This document shows, in pieces, positions 25,350 through 34,860 of a stretch of DNA of 42,261 bases. The stretch lies in NCBI RefSeq assembly GCF_006658505.1, contig NZ_VFUZ01000039.1, positions 1-42,261 on the forward strand, read 5' to 3'. Under the pieces are notes generated by a model that was given only the letters and a program-made list of their open reading frames with translations, searched no databases and was not told where the DNA came from. The DNA comes from Mesorhizobium sp. B2-4-15 (GTDB taxonomy: Bacteria > Pseudomonadota > Alphaproteobacteria > Rhizobiales > Rhizobiaceae). The number at the start of each line of letters is the position of its first letter. Position 1 is the stretch's first letter. The translations under genes and the position numbers were made by a program.

Positions 25350-26999
25350 ATGCGCAGCGCTTTCATCCTGTTGGTTTTATTGTTTGTTGCTGTTGCGGGA
25401 CAGGCAGCCGCCGAGAAACGGGTTGCGCTGGTAATTGGCAACTCGGCCTACCAACACGCCGCACAGCTAGCCAATCCGAAGAACGATTCGTCCGACATGA
25501 ATGCCAAGCTTCAAAGCCTTGGCTTCGAGGTTGTCAGCGGCCAGGACCTCGACCTCGCGGGAATGCGTCGTACGGTGCGCCAGTTCCTGGACAAGCTCGA
25601 CGGTGCCGACATGGCGCTGTTCTTCTATGCCGGGCATGGACTGCAGGTGAACGGCAACAACTACATGGTGCCGGTTGATGCCCAACTGTCCAGCTACAAT
25701 GACCTCGACTTCGAGGCCCTTCCGATGGACCTCGTCCTTTCAGCGATGGAGCGCAGCACCAAGGTCAACCTCATCTTCCTGGATGCCTGCCGGGACAATC
25801 CGTTCGCCGAGAAGCTGTCCCGCTCGATGGGGACGCGCTCAGGCTCCGTGAGCCGGGGTCTGGCCAGGCTTGGCAGCGGAGTCGGCTCGCTCATAGCTTT
25901 CGCGACGCAACCGGGCAATGTCGCCATGGACGGAGCGGGGCGGAATTCTCCATTCACGAGCGCGCTGGTCGCTCACCTCGGCACACCGGGGCAGGACATC
26001 ATGCGCGAACTCATCGATGTGCGCCGCGACGTGCTGGCGGCGACGGATGGCAAGCAAGTGCCGTGGGAGAACTCTTCGCTGACTGGCGAGGTCGTGTTGA
26101 AGCCTTTCCCCGAGGAACCGAAAGCGGCATCTGCCCCCACTTCACAGTCTGCGCCGCCGGAGAATGCTGTCGAGCTTGCTTATTGGGCAACGATCAAGGA
26201 CTCGACCGACAAGAGCTTCTTCGAGGCGTATTTGCAGCAATTTCCGGGCGGCGTTTTTGCCCCCCTTGCGAGGTTGAAGATCGACGCGATCGACAAACGC
26301 ATGGAAACGGAACGGCAGGCGGCGCACCTGCCGGAGGTGGGGCGCGCCACCAACGCGACCGACGATGCCAAGGGGACGGAAGTCGCAAGCCTTGAACATC
26401 GCGACCCGCTCGTGCAGTCATCGGCACCTACCACAGACCCCAGCGAACTTGTGCGCGCCACTCAAAGGGAACTCTCCCGCATAGGATGCCTTAAAGGCCA
26501 GGCTGACGGAGAATGGGGGGCCGGCAGCCGCGAAGCGCTTCAGGACTATGCTGATCGACAAGGTGTCGGGCTTGCATCGTTGGAACCGACAGCGGGACTT
26601 CTGGAAAGACTAAGGGCAGTCGGAGCACGTGTCTGCCCGCTTACTTGTGACAACGGAATGAGGGTGCAGGGCGATCGTTGTGTGCCTCAGGCGAGTGGTC
26701 TAAGCGCGTTTAATGGCACATGGAAATTAGTCAGACGAGCAACAACGGACTGCGGCGATTGGCGAGAACTCTCAACAACCGTCATGATAAGTGACGGCAA
26801 AGTATCGTCCAGCTCCGGATTTACGGGAAGTATTTCGGGCAGTGGCGCCATCAATATGAAGCAGGCCTTTGTCTATAAAGGAAGAACAGGCGGCAACACC
26901 CTGACTGGCGTCATAAGGGGTGACAATGGAACGGGCAAATTCAAAGGGACCGGAGCTGGCAGCGGGTGTTCAGGAAACATTATCATGGATAGGATGTAG
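25350..26999 (+). CDS. Exported caspase-family (peptidase C14) protein
   Basis: A 549-residue protein with GGGGGAG before the ATG and a Sec signal peptide (residues 1-21). Residues about 23-250 form a caspase/metacaspase-like p20 domain: KRVALVIGNSAYQHAAQLAN, catalytic H96 in FFYAGHG and C147 in IFLDACRDNPF; both are intact. After a linker, residues about 370-430 look like a peptidoglycan-binding-type domain (ATQRELSRIGCLKGQADGEW), and the last 100 residues, GTWKLVRRATTDCGDW onward, form a beta-rich domain. Bacterial members cleave after basic residues or act as pseudo-enzymes; the substrate here is unknown. It should act in the periplasm or at the surface. Confidence 0.88.
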   Translation: MRSAFILLVLLFVAVAGQAAAEKRVALVIGNSAYQHAAQLANPKNDSSDMNAKLQSLGFEVVSGQDLDLAGMRRTVRQFLDKLDGADMALFFYAGHGLQVNGNNYMVPVDAQLSSYNDLDFEALPMDLVLSAMERSTKVNLIFLDACRDNPFAEKLSRSMGTRSGSVSRGLARLGSGVGSLIAFATQPGNVAMDGAGRNSPFTSALVAHLGTPGQDIMRELIDVRRDVLAATDGKQVPWENSSLTGEVVLKPFPEEPKAASAPTSQSAPPENAVELAYWATIKDSTDKSFFEAYLQQFPGGVFAPLARLKIDAIDKRMETERQAAHLPEVGRATNATDDAKGTEVASLEHRDPLVQSSAPTTDPSELVRATQRELSRIGCLKGQADGEWGAGSREALQDYADRQGVGLASLEPTAGLLERLRAVGARVCPLTCDNGMRVQGDRCVPQASGLSAFNGTWKLVRRATTDCGDWRELSTTVMISDGKVSSSSGFTGSISGSGAINMKQAFVYKGRTGGNTLTGVIRGDNGTGKFKGTGAGSGCSGNIIMDRM

Positions 27000-27264
27000 A
27001 AATACGGCGTCGGCTGTCGCCCGCATCGGCGTCATTCAATCAACCCTCAGCGCCAGAACGCCGAATCCACTGCGTGAAAAGCGCGCTTGGCACTTGGTCC
27101 GTCGGCGGCGCCGGAACGGTCGCCGGTCCGCATGTCCGCCAATGTGAAACGGCAAATTGGCGGCCCTCCTGGTGTCGCGAACAGCGGCTGCTTTCAGGAT
27201 TCACAGACGATGATCACTTCGACTGAGGTGCGGCGCTAAGCAGCGATGTCCGCAGTTGGGGATC
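27000..27264. other. Spacer between caspase gene and IS256 remnant
   Basis: No gene, RNA or clear terminator seen. Confidence 0.35.
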
Positions 27265-28155
27265 GTGTCCACAGAGTGGTGTAACTGGCGGCATTGGTCG
27301 CCGCGCTCTCCGGTATGGGCCGGGCTGATCAGCGCGCCACGGCGGGCAGGCTGATGAGGGGATCATCGCTCAGTTGGCCGACGCTTTCCAGAGTCATGTA
27401 GCGGGCGCGCTGCACTGCTCATTCGCCGTTCTGTTCGAGCAGGAGTGCGCCGACAAGGCGCACGATGGCATCGTCGTTGGGGAAAAATGCCGACGACCTC
27501 GGTTCGGCGCTTGGTCTCGCCGTTGAGCCGCTCGATCGGATTCGTCGAGTGCAGCTTGGCGCGATGCTCCTTGGGGAGGGTCATGTAGGCGAGCACGTCG
27601 GGCTCGGCGTCATCCATGATTGTCGCCAGCTTCGAGACCTTGGGCCGGACCTGATCAGCCACGGCGCGCCACTGGGTGCTCGCGGCTTCCGGCGTTTCCT
27701 GGGCGAAGGCGGTGCGATGAAGGCCGAGACGACACGGCGGCCGCTCTTGCCGGCATGGGCCAAGACGTTGCGCATCAAGTGGACGCGGCACCTCTGCCAC
27801 GTCGCGCACGGAACTTTGGTGACGGCCGCCTTGAGGCCTTCGTGCGCGTCGGAGACGACCAGCCTGACGCCGCGGAGGCCGCGGCGTGTCAGCTTACGCA
27901 GGAGCTCGGTCCAGATCGCCTCGGCCTCCGAGGCTCCGATCTCCATGCCCAGCACCTCGCGCCGGCCGTCCGCGTTGACGCCCACCGCAATGATGACGGC
28001 GACCGAGACGATGCGTCCGCCGCGGCGCACCTTCAGACAGGTGGCGTCGATCCACAGATAGGGCCAATCACCCTCGATCGGGCGATCGAGGAAGGCTTTC
28101 ACCTTGCCATCGATCTCCTCCAGAGGCGGCCGACCTGGCTCTTCGAAATGGCCCA
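27265..28155 (-). mobile_element. IS256-family element, right end and transposase C-terminal part
   Basis: The minus strand from 28155 reads AISKSQVGRL (with a one-base shift), then KVKAFLDRPIEGDWPYLWID, LGMEIGASEAEAIWTELLRK, a frameshift near 27715, TNPIERLNGETKRRTEVVGI, another frameshift in a run of T and C, a TGA in place of a Trp codon, and finally LISLPAVAR to the stop at 27329. The end 27265-27286 resembles the left end at 18051-18073. This is the part of the transposase missing from the 18.2 kb copy, except for about ten residues, and it lies in opposite orientation. Confidence 0.8.
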
Positions 28156-28721
28156 GTCTACGAAGAGGCATCCGCGCTGCGGCATGCAACGGAACGCAGC
28201 TGGCAAATCGCGCGCCCGACGGCGACAAGTGGCGCCGTGTGGTGCCCTCACCCAGGCCCTTGGAAATCCTGGAGACATCCGTCATTTCGTTCCTTGTCGA
28301 ACGCGGCATCATCGTCATTTGCACCGGCGGGGGCGGTGTTCCTGTCATGGCGCGGGACGCCGGCAGTCTTTGCGGCGTCGAAGCCGTCATCGATAAGGAT
28401 CTGGCGAGTTCGCTTCTCGCCCGTCAGTTGCAGGCAGATATGCTGTTGATGCTGACCGATGTCGAAGCGGTCTATGCCGACTATGGCACTCCTGCCGCCC
28501 GCGCACTCAGGCGGGTTGCTCCTGGAGAAATTTCCGCTCGATATTTTCCCGCCGGATCCATGGGGCCAAAGGTCGGCGCCGCAATCGAGTTTGCGGAAGC
28601 GACAGGCAAGCCTTCTGCCATTGGCAAACTCGACGATGCCATCGAAGTCGTCAGGGGTGAACGCGGCACGTGGTTCGAAGCCGGCGCTCCGCCTTCACTT
28701 GTCGAGCCTCGGAGGCTTTAG
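28156..28721 (+). pseudogene. arcC: Carbamate kinase, N-terminally truncated
   Basis: Immediately after the IS256 boundary the plus strand reads VYEEASALRHATERSWQIA, then, after a shift of two bases in a GCGCGC run near 28210, PDGDKWRRVVPSPRPLEILE, VICTGGGGVPVM, GVEAVIDKDLASSLLARQLQ, MLLMLTDVEAVYADYGTPAA and FPAGSMGPKVGAAIEFAEAT. This is clearly the C-terminal half of carbamate kinase (ATP-forming step in carbamoyl phosphate breakdown). The N-terminal 130 or so residues, including the start, are gone, so it cannot be functional. Confidence 0.8.
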
Positions 28722-28980
28722 CAGCTGCGACACCGACAACATAGTTCTTTCCATAGGCCTTGGCGCATTTCGGGCACGTTGTGTAGAAGAAATACACCTC
28801 GCCCGGCTTAGCTTTTCGGGTGAGCACCATCTGCTGCATTGCCTGGTGCCACTCCCTCGCCTGACTGAACGGCCCCTCGAACACCTTTGTCAAGAAGTCG
28901 CCATTCAAAGTGGTCATCTCCTCGTCAGGTACTGGTTTCGAAATCGAAAATAGGCGTTCGCTGGTCGTTCCCCGAGAGAC
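28722..28980 (-). pseudogene. Truncated conserved hypothetical (often named hydrolase)
   Basis: The minus strand reads ISKPVPDEEMTTLNGDFLTK, VFEGPFSQAREWHQAM and VYFFYTTCPKCAKAYGKNYV. The CPKCA.KYGKNYVV ending is typical of a conserved alphaproteobacterial protein usually annotated only as hydrolase. The normal stop after NYVV..A is lost, the frame running into the end of the carbamate kinase gene, and the N-terminus fades beyond about 28980. I read it as a fragment; the in-frame ATG at 28917 has no clear ribosome binding site. Confidence 0.5.
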
Positions 28981-29162
28981 AATCTACCCCTTTTCGGCGC
29001 GCCTTTCGTCGCAGCTCTGCGAAGTGATCGAGCAAACCCGGAATGTCGCTCCCCGACACGATGTGTCTCGACATTCTCTCGCCCGCACCTGGCGAAAGCG
29101 AGGTCACGAGCCATTTTGAACGAGACAGTTCTAACGAGACAAATATTGCGGCAAGATCGACG

Positions 29163-29303
29163 CGGATAGGTGGTGAAACTGTCCGATGCTTCCTGGGCAA
29201 GGGCAGCAACGCCTTCGCTCGGCGAAGCAAGAAAGTCTCGCATATACCAGCCTCCTGAACCGCCGGCAAAAAGCAGCAGGACAGCGGCTATTGCGGCTCG
29301 CCA
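29163..29303 (-). pseudogene. Anti-sigma factor fragment
   Basis: The minus strand gives WRAAIAAVLLLFAGGSGGWY followed by MRDFLASPSEGVAALAQEAS, which matches the membrane segment and start of the periplasmic part of transmembrane anti-sigma factors. Both the zinc-type N-terminal domain and the C-terminal half are missing. It is bordered by other gene fragments, so it is probably a recombination remnant. Confidence 0.45.
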
Positions 29304-29307
29304 GCAG

Positions 29308-29520
29308 CACCTGAAGTCGACCAACATGCTCGAACGCCTCAACGAAGAGATCAGGCGCCGCACCTATGTCGTGCGCATCTTCCCGAACACCGAAAGCTGC
29401 CTGCGCCTGGTCAGGGCGCTGGCCGTCGAGACCAACGAAAACTGGATGGAGGCCAACCGCTACATCAACATGGACGACCTGCGCGAGCACAAGAAGCTCG
29501 CTCTGCGCCAAGCCGCATGA
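29308..29520 (+). mobile_element. Second IS256-type transposase C-terminal fragment
   Basis: The plus strand reads LKSTNMLERLNEEIRRRTYV, VRIFPNTESCLRLVRALAVE and ends with YINMDDLREHKKLALRQAA and a stop. This is the end of a mutator/IS256-type transposase of a different subgroup from the one at 18 and 27 kb. Everything before the STN..ERLN motif is missing. Confidence 0.75.
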
Positions 29521-29673
29521 CCAGCCTCATGGCCGCCCCCTTTTTGCAGAACTTGACGCACACAACCCAGGCGCGCTTAGCGGCGGAACAATCTGGATTC
29601 TGCGGTGTTTGGTTCCCGGAAAGTCGGAAGCGGGTGCAGCGAATTGGGTGAACGATACAAGTGGACTGGATCG

Positions 29674-30753
29674 ATGAGGGTTGCCCAAGTCGCACCGTTA
29701 ACAGAAAGCGTTCCCCCAAAACTCTATGGTGGTACCGAGCGGATCGTGTCGTACCTTGCCGAGGAGCTTGTCCGTCGTGGTCATGAGGTCACGCTTTTCG
29801 CAAGTGGAGATTCGCACACCTCAGCGGAGCTCATAAAGTGCTGCGACCGGGCCTTGAGGCTTGATCCGACCGTTCTGGATCCCATTCCTCATCACATTGT
29901 AATGCTCGATCGCGTTCGGCGGGTTGCCGACGAGTTTGACGTTATTCATTTTCACACTGATCTGCTGCAGTTCCCACTGCTCAACACCCTCCAAACTCCT
30001 GCGCTCACGACCCTTCATGGACGGCTTGATCTTCCTGACCTGCATCCGTTCTATCAAAGCTTTTCCGACGTGCCGCTGGTATCGATCTCGGATGAACAAC
30101 GTCGCCCGATGCCGCCCGTCAATTGGGTCGGAACAGTCTATAACGGGCTGCCGCGCGATCTACTGCCGATGACGATGCATCCCTCGGGTGATTATCTGGC
30201 ATTTCTCGGCCGTATTTCTCCGGAAAAAGGTCCAGAGACAGCGATCGAGATCGCCACGCGCGCTGGCATGGCATTGAAGATCGCGGCCAAAATCGACAAG
30301 CAGGACAGGCTATTTTGGGAGAACGTAATCTCACCCATGATCGCCACGCATCCCAACGTGGAATTCCTCGGCGAAATAGATGAACATCACAAGGCCGATT
30401 TCCTCGGCAACGCTCGGGCACTGCTTTTCCCTATAAACTGGCCCGAGCCCTTTGGGTTGGTGATGATCGAAGCCATGGCATGCGGTACCCCCGTAATCGC
30501 GTTTGATCGAGGCGCGGTGCCCGAGGTGATTGACCATGGCGTCTCGGGTTTTGTCGTAAAAACTGTCGACGAGGGAATTGAGGCGATAAGATCAGTCGGC
30601 AATTTGGATCGGCGACGGATCCGGGCTATTTTCGAAGAACGGTTCTCGGCCGACCGTATGGTGTCCGACTATGTGTCGATTTATGATCGCCTTGTCGCGC
30701 TATCGTCAGGCGCTGTGACGGCTCGCGCCAGGGGCGCTCAACTGTCAGCTTGA
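29674..30753 (+). CDS. Glycosyltransferase family 4 (GT-B) protein
   Basis: A 359-residue glycosyltransferase. I start at the ATG at 29674 (MRVAQVAPLTESVPPKLYGG), which gives the normal N-terminal strand and glycine-rich loop; the frame from 29605 adds unrelated residues. Other features are RRGHEVTLFASG, LAFLGRISPEKGPETAIEIA (donor-binding start of the second domain) and EPFGLVMIEAMACGTPVIAF (the E.x7.E nucleotide-sugar motif), followed by ERFSADRM. Substrate unknown. The gene ends 17 bases before the start of the glucosidase gene, suggesting a two-gene operon for making and trimming an alpha-glucan or glycoside. Confidence 0.88.
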   Translation: MRVAQVAPLTESVPPKLYGGTERIVSYLAEELVRRGHEVTLFASGDSHTSAELIKCCDRALRLDPTVLDPIPHHIVMLDRVRRVADEFDVIHFHTDLLQFPLLNTLQTPALTTLHGRLDLPDLHPFYQSFSDVPLVSISDEQRRPMPPVNWVGTVYNGLPRDLLPMTMHPSGDYLAFLGRISPEKGPETAIEIATRAGMALKIAAKIDKQDRLFWENVISPMIATHPNVEFLGEIDEHHKADFLGNARALLFPINWPEPFGLVMIEAMACGTPVIAFDRGAVPEVIDHGVSGFVVKTVDEGIEAIRSVGNLDRRRIRAIFEERFSADRMVSDYVSIYDRLVALSSGAVTARARGAQLSA

Positions 30754-30770
30754 AGCTAGAGGTCTCAGCG

Positions 30771-32981
30771 ATGCAATCCGTGAGTGCTGAAGCGATCTCC
30801 CATGCACCTTTTCCCGGGGGATCTGGCGTTACGCATCTTGCCCAGCTTTTCGTCCCCTCCCTGCAGGAGCGCCGGCCCCGAACATTAAAGCATGACGATA
30901 TTTTCGGCGTCTTCGACCGTAACGGCGACGTCCTCTCCGGACCTGGTAGCCCAGACGGGATTTACTATCGCGACACACGCTATCTTTCGCATCTTGGTCT
31001 GACGATCAATGGCGCCAGGCCTATGCTGCTCAGTTCGACATTGCGCGACGACAATGCGACCTTGACCTGCGATTTAACCAATCCAGACATTTTCGATGCC
31101 GAAGGCGTTCGTGTGCTGAAGCACGACTTAATTCATCTCCGGCGGACGCGGTTGCTGTGGGACGCCCGATGTTTCGAGCGGCTGGCTGTGCGAAATTTCG
31201 ATGAAGTTCCGCATCGTCTCCAGCTTGAACTGGTTTTCGCATCCGACTTTGCGGATCTGTTCGAAGTCCGGGGCACGCCGCGCCCCCAGCGCGGACAGGA
31301 TTGTCAACCGGACGTGACCGGTGAGCGGGTCTCGCTTGCTTACGTGGGCTTGGATGGCGTGCGACGCACTACCATTTTGTCCTTCGATCCCGTGCCGGCG
31401 ACGCTCACCGGTGAACAGGCGACCTTCGTGATCGAACTCGCACCTCACGAGACACATTCGCTTTTCGTCGATGTCGGCTGTGACAACGAGGAAATCGGCG
31501 ACCCGTCGCCTCGCCGCACTTTTTTCATTGCACTTCGCGATGCGCGGCGGGCGCTGCGCTATTCCACATCAAAGGCCGCCGCCATAACGACCTCCAACGA
31601 ACTCTTTGATGAGGCGATGCACCGAAGTGTGGCGGACCTCTACATGCTGATCACACAAACGCCTGAGGGACCCTATCCGTTTGCTGGCATTCCATGGTTC
31701 AGCACCGTGTTCGGGCGCGACGCTCTCATCACTGCCATGGAGATGCTTTGGCTCGACCCATCGATAGCACGCGGCGTGCTCCTTTATCTCGCAGCCAATC
31801 AGGCAACCGCGGTGGATCATGTGTCGGACGCGGAACCTGGCAAAATCCTTCATGAAGTGCGGCATGGTGAAATGGCGGTGCTTCGGGAGGTACCTTTCCG
31901 CCGATATTATGGCAGTGTCGACTCGACGCCCCTCTTCATCATGTTGGCAGGTGCCTATCTAGAGAGGACAAGCGATCTGGACACATTGCGGCGTCTGATG
32001 CCCAACATCGAAGCTGCTCTGGCGTGGATTGACGATTACGGTGACCGCGACAAAGACGGCTTCGTCGAGTACCAGCGATTGACGCCCGATGGTTTGGCAA
32101 ACCAGGGTTGGAAGGACAGCAGCGATTCTGTTTTTCACGCGGATGGAACGCTTGCGAAGGGACCGATCGCACTCGCCGAGGTGCAGGCGTACGTTTACGG
32201 AGCGTGGTGCGCGGCCGCTGCGATCTCTCGTCGGCTCGGCAATTCGGCCCGAGCCAACAAGCTCGAAGCCAGGGCATCAGACCTCCGCGACCGTTTCGAC
32301 GTCTGCTTTTTCGACGAGCAACTCGGCACGTATGTGCTTGCGCTCGACGGAGACAAGCGCCCCTGCAGGGTGCGTTCGTCGAATGCCGGTCATACACTTT
32401 TCACCGGTCTCGCGCGTGCCGAGCGAGCAAAGCGTGTAGTGCAGAGTCTCACGGAGCGCGCCTTCTTTACGGGCTGGGGTATCAGAACGATCGCGGCAAC
32501 AGAGGCCCGCTACAACCCAATGAGCTATCACAATGGCTCTGTCTGGCCGCATGATAACGCGCTGATCGCCGCCGGCTTCGCTCGCTATGGCTTCCGACAT
32601 GAAGCTGCCAAGATATTCGAAGGCCTGTTCGCCGCCTCGACATATCTCGATCTGCGCCGCCTGCCAGAACTATTTTGCGGCTTCCCGCGCCAAAGTGCCC
32701 AAGCACCGACCTTCTATCCGGTCGCATGCAATCCCCAGGCGTGGGCGGCCGCTGCGCCCTTGCTTTTCGTCCAAGCTTGCCTCGGCCTCGAGTTCGATCC
32801 GAAATCGCAGTTTGTCGTTTTTGATGCCCCTGTCTTGCCTAGATTCCTGGACCAAATCGTCTTGAGGCGGCTTTCTCTGGGTGCCGCGTCGGTGGACGTG
32901 GCGCTCCGTCGTACCGGCTCCCAGGTGGTCGTGGACGTGCTTGGCCGCACTGGATCGATCAGAGTCGTGGCGAAGAGCTGA
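30771..32981 (+). CDS. Amylo-alpha-1,6-glucosidase / glycogen-debranching-type protein
   Basis: A 736-residue protein. I start at the ATG at 30771 (MQSVSAEAIS) with AGAGG seven to eight bases upstream; the TTG at 30750 overlaps the glycosyltransferase stop. Residues about 40-240 match the GDE_N-type domain (DDIFGVFDRNGDVLSGPGSP, GIYYRDTRYLSHL), and the rest is an (alpha/alpha)6 barrel typical of amylo-1,6-glucosidases: FAGIPWFSTVFGRDALITAM, EYQRLTPDGLANQGWKDSSD and NPMSYHNGSVWPHDNALIAA. The acid residues in GRDAL, GWKDSSD and NGSVWPHD are intact. Linked to the glycosyltransferase, so it probably processes an alpha-linked storage or compatible-solute glycan. Confidence 0.87.
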   Translation: MQSVSAEAISHAPFPGGSGVTHLAQLFVPSLQERRPRTLKHDDIFGVFDRNGDVLSGPGSPDGIYYRDTRYLSHLGLTINGARPMLLSSTLRDDNATLTCDLTNPDIFDAEGVRVLKHDLIHLRRTRLLWDARCFERLAVRNFDEVPHRLQLELVFASDFADLFEVRGTPRPQRGQDCQPDVTGERVSLAYVGLDGVRRTTILSFDPVPATLTGEQATFVIELAPHETHSLFVDVGCDNEEIGDPSPRRTFFIALRDARRALRYSTSKAAAITTSNELFDEAMHRSVADLYMLITQTPEGPYPFAGIPWFSTVFGRDALITAMEMLWLDPSIARGVLLYLAANQATAVDHVSDAEPGKILHEVRHGEMAVLREVPFRRYYGSVDSTPLFIMLAGAYLERTSDLDTLRRLMPNIEAALAWIDDYGDRDKDGFVEYQRLTPDGLANQGWKDSSDSVFHADGTLAKGPIALAEVQAYVYGAWCAAAAISRRLGNSARANKLEARASDLRDRFDVCFFDEQLGTYVLALDGDKRPCRVRSSNAGHTLFTGLARAERAKRVVQSLTERAFFTGWGIRTIAATEARYNPMSYHNGSVWPHDNALIAAGFARYGFRHEAAKIFEGLFAASTYLDLRRLPELFCGFPRQSAQAPTFYPVACNPQAWAAAAPLLFVQACLGLEFDPKSQFVVFDAPVLPRFLDQIVLRRLSLGAASVDVALRRTGSQVVVDVLGRTGSIRVVAKS

Positions 32982-33144
32982 CCAGCGGCGTCTCATCAGG
33001 CCCTCAGTCCTCGCTCGCTTAGGCTGATGGCGCCCGGCCCGCCGCCTTCAGCCGACCAATTCTCAGCCGACCTAGGGCGTGGTGACGATTTAAGGATTTG
33101 GGATTCCCAAGGAGCAGTTCAACGCTGATTTTTGGAGATCAGCG

Positions 33145-33825
33145 ATGGATTGCGGCGCGCTTCGGGACGACCAGTGGGACGGGATCAAGTGTTTTGTGGG
33201 GCGGCACCAAAGGCAAGCGCGGCCCGCGCACAGATAATCGGAAGTTCCTCGACGCGCTGTTGGGGATGGCACGTTCGGGTGGCCGTTGGCGCGACCTGCC
33301 GGAGCGACTAGGCGACTACCGCTCAGTGAAGCGACGCTATTATCGTTGGATCGGGATGGGCGTGCTGGACGATATGCTGAAAATGCTCGCCCGCGAAGCC
33401 GATCTCGAATGGCTGATGATCGACAGCACGATCGTGCGAGCGCACCAGCATGCCGCCGGGGCACGCAAGGTCAAAGGGGGCGGATGCCCAGGGCCTGGGC
33501 CGGTCTCGCGGCGGCCTGAGCACCAAGCTCCACACCGCCACCGAGGCGCTCGGCCTTCCCATCCGCCTGATCGGCACCCCCGGCCAGCGCAACGACATCG
33601 CCTTGGCCCACGACCTGATCGACGGTATCGACGCCGATGCCGCCATCGCCGATAAGGGATACGACGCCGACCACCTCGCTGACAGGATCATTGAACAGGG
33701 CGCACAGGTCGTCATCCCGCCCAAGCGCAACCGCAAGGTCCAGCGACCCTACGACATCGATCTCTACAAGGAGCGCAACCGCATCGAGCGCTTCTTTTGC
33801 AAGCTCAAGCAGTTCAGAGCGTCGT
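33145..33825 (+). mobile_element. IS5-family transposase, frameshifted and truncated
   Basis: The transposase starts at the ATG at 33145 (MDCGALRDDQWDGIKCFV), shifts frame near 33200 to GGTKGKRGPRTDNRKFLDAL, WRDLPERLGDYRSVKRRYYR and LEWLMIDSTIVRAHQHAAGA, then again near 33470 to GADAQGLGRSRGGLSTKLHT, ADKGYDADHLADRII and YKERNRIERFFCKLKQF. It ends there, where the DUF932 gene fragment begins, so the last 30-40 residues are missing. With two frameshifts and a lost end, it is inactive. Confidence 0.82.
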
Positions 33826-34458
33826 GGTCTCCTTGGTGATGTCCACGAAGGGGTTATGCCTCATGGTCGTCCAATCCAGCACGCCCGGCACCTTCCACAT
33901 GGTGTCGCCGGTGCCGTTGCCAGCGATCCTCATGACGGCTGCCACAAGCTCGTGGTCCCAGATGCGGCCATAGTCGGGGCCAGTGACGGCGCGAAGCTCG
34001 ATGCGTCCGTCTTCCGCTTCAAGGGTTTTCACAAGCTCGGCACGGTGGGACAGCAGGCCGTGCTGCAGGTTGATGCCAGCCAGTGGCGCGGGAAGCTGGC
34101 GCATGTAGGTTGCAGGTGCGCCGACGAGGCTGCACAACTGGCCAAAACTCCAATGTGTGGGCGCCACCGGCTGGTCCTGTCCGGGAACGATCAGCGAAAG
34201 CCTTTCCGCATTATCGCCGCTTGCCTCAACCTTCACGGCCCGGCTTTCCACGGTCCGTGCGGTGGCGCGGTCAGCCCGGGCGCGCACGGCGTCGTAAAGC
34301 TCCGTCAGCGATAGATAGCGCTCATCGTCGGGGCGGGAAAACCACTCCGACGAAACCCGCCCGACGCGCTCGCCGCGCGAGATGTCCACGCGAAAGCCGC
34401 TGGAAGCAGTCTGCTGCTGGCCGTTGTCGGTGCCATTGGCATCCGTGATCATTTTCAT
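33818..34458 (-). pseudogene. DUF932-domain protein, C-terminally truncated at the IS5 junction
   Basis: The start is the ATG at 34458 (MKMITDANGTDN), preceded by AAAGGAG. The translation has the DUF932 features SRPDDERYLSLTELYDAVRA, HWSFGQLCSLVGAPATYMRQ, GPDYGRIWDHELVAAVMRI and HNPFVDITKETTTL. Family members normally continue with a long second half; here the frame stops at the IS5 junction at about 33820, after roughly 213 residues. DUF932 genes usually belong to rhizobial plasmid or ICE backbones, alongside DUF736 and ParB-like genes, as found just downstream. Its function is unknown. Confidence 0.75.
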
Positions 34459-34670
34459 TGCTCTCACTCCTTTTTCGTCAAAGCCGAAGGCATGTCCCCG
34501 GCATGCCTTCCGGGGGCGCGTGAGCGCGCGGGAGTGATGGGGGCCAATGCCGGCGCGCGGAGCCGGGCTGCGCGGTCGAGCGAAGCGGACATGAATCTGG
34601 TGTCAACGGTTGCTGGTTTGTCAGCCGCTTTGCGAGCCGGCGGCCCTGCTTTGCACAGCCGGCAATGGCG

Positions 34671-34701
34671 GGGAAGCGAGGGGAAAGTCCTCTCGCTTCC
34701 C
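34671..34701. repeat. Perfect 10-bp inverted repeat
   Basis: GGGAAGCGAG at 34671-34680 pairs with CTCGCTTCCC at 34692-34701 around an 11-base loop. It lies in the 400-bp gap between the DUF932 gene start and the MucR-like gene. There is no T-run, so it is more likely a structured leader or protein-binding site than a terminator. The rest of the gap (34459-34860) shows nothing else I can name. Confidence 0.5.
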
Positions 34702-34860
34702 TGAAGCAGTCACAGATTTGTCAGCGGTCGGCCTCAACGAAGCGAGGTTTTCTGGCTTGAAATCCACAACGAATAGGGATTGTTAGAGCAACGACTTGTC
34801 TACGTATTGGCGAAATAGACGATTGTGCGCCACCTTGTATTTCCGAGAGAGGAAAATTCC

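Noticed and set aside
34671..34701. Intrinsic terminator between DUF932 and MucR-like genes
   Set aside because: The stem is perfect but has no T-run on either side and lies upstream of both genes; listed as an inverted repeat instead.
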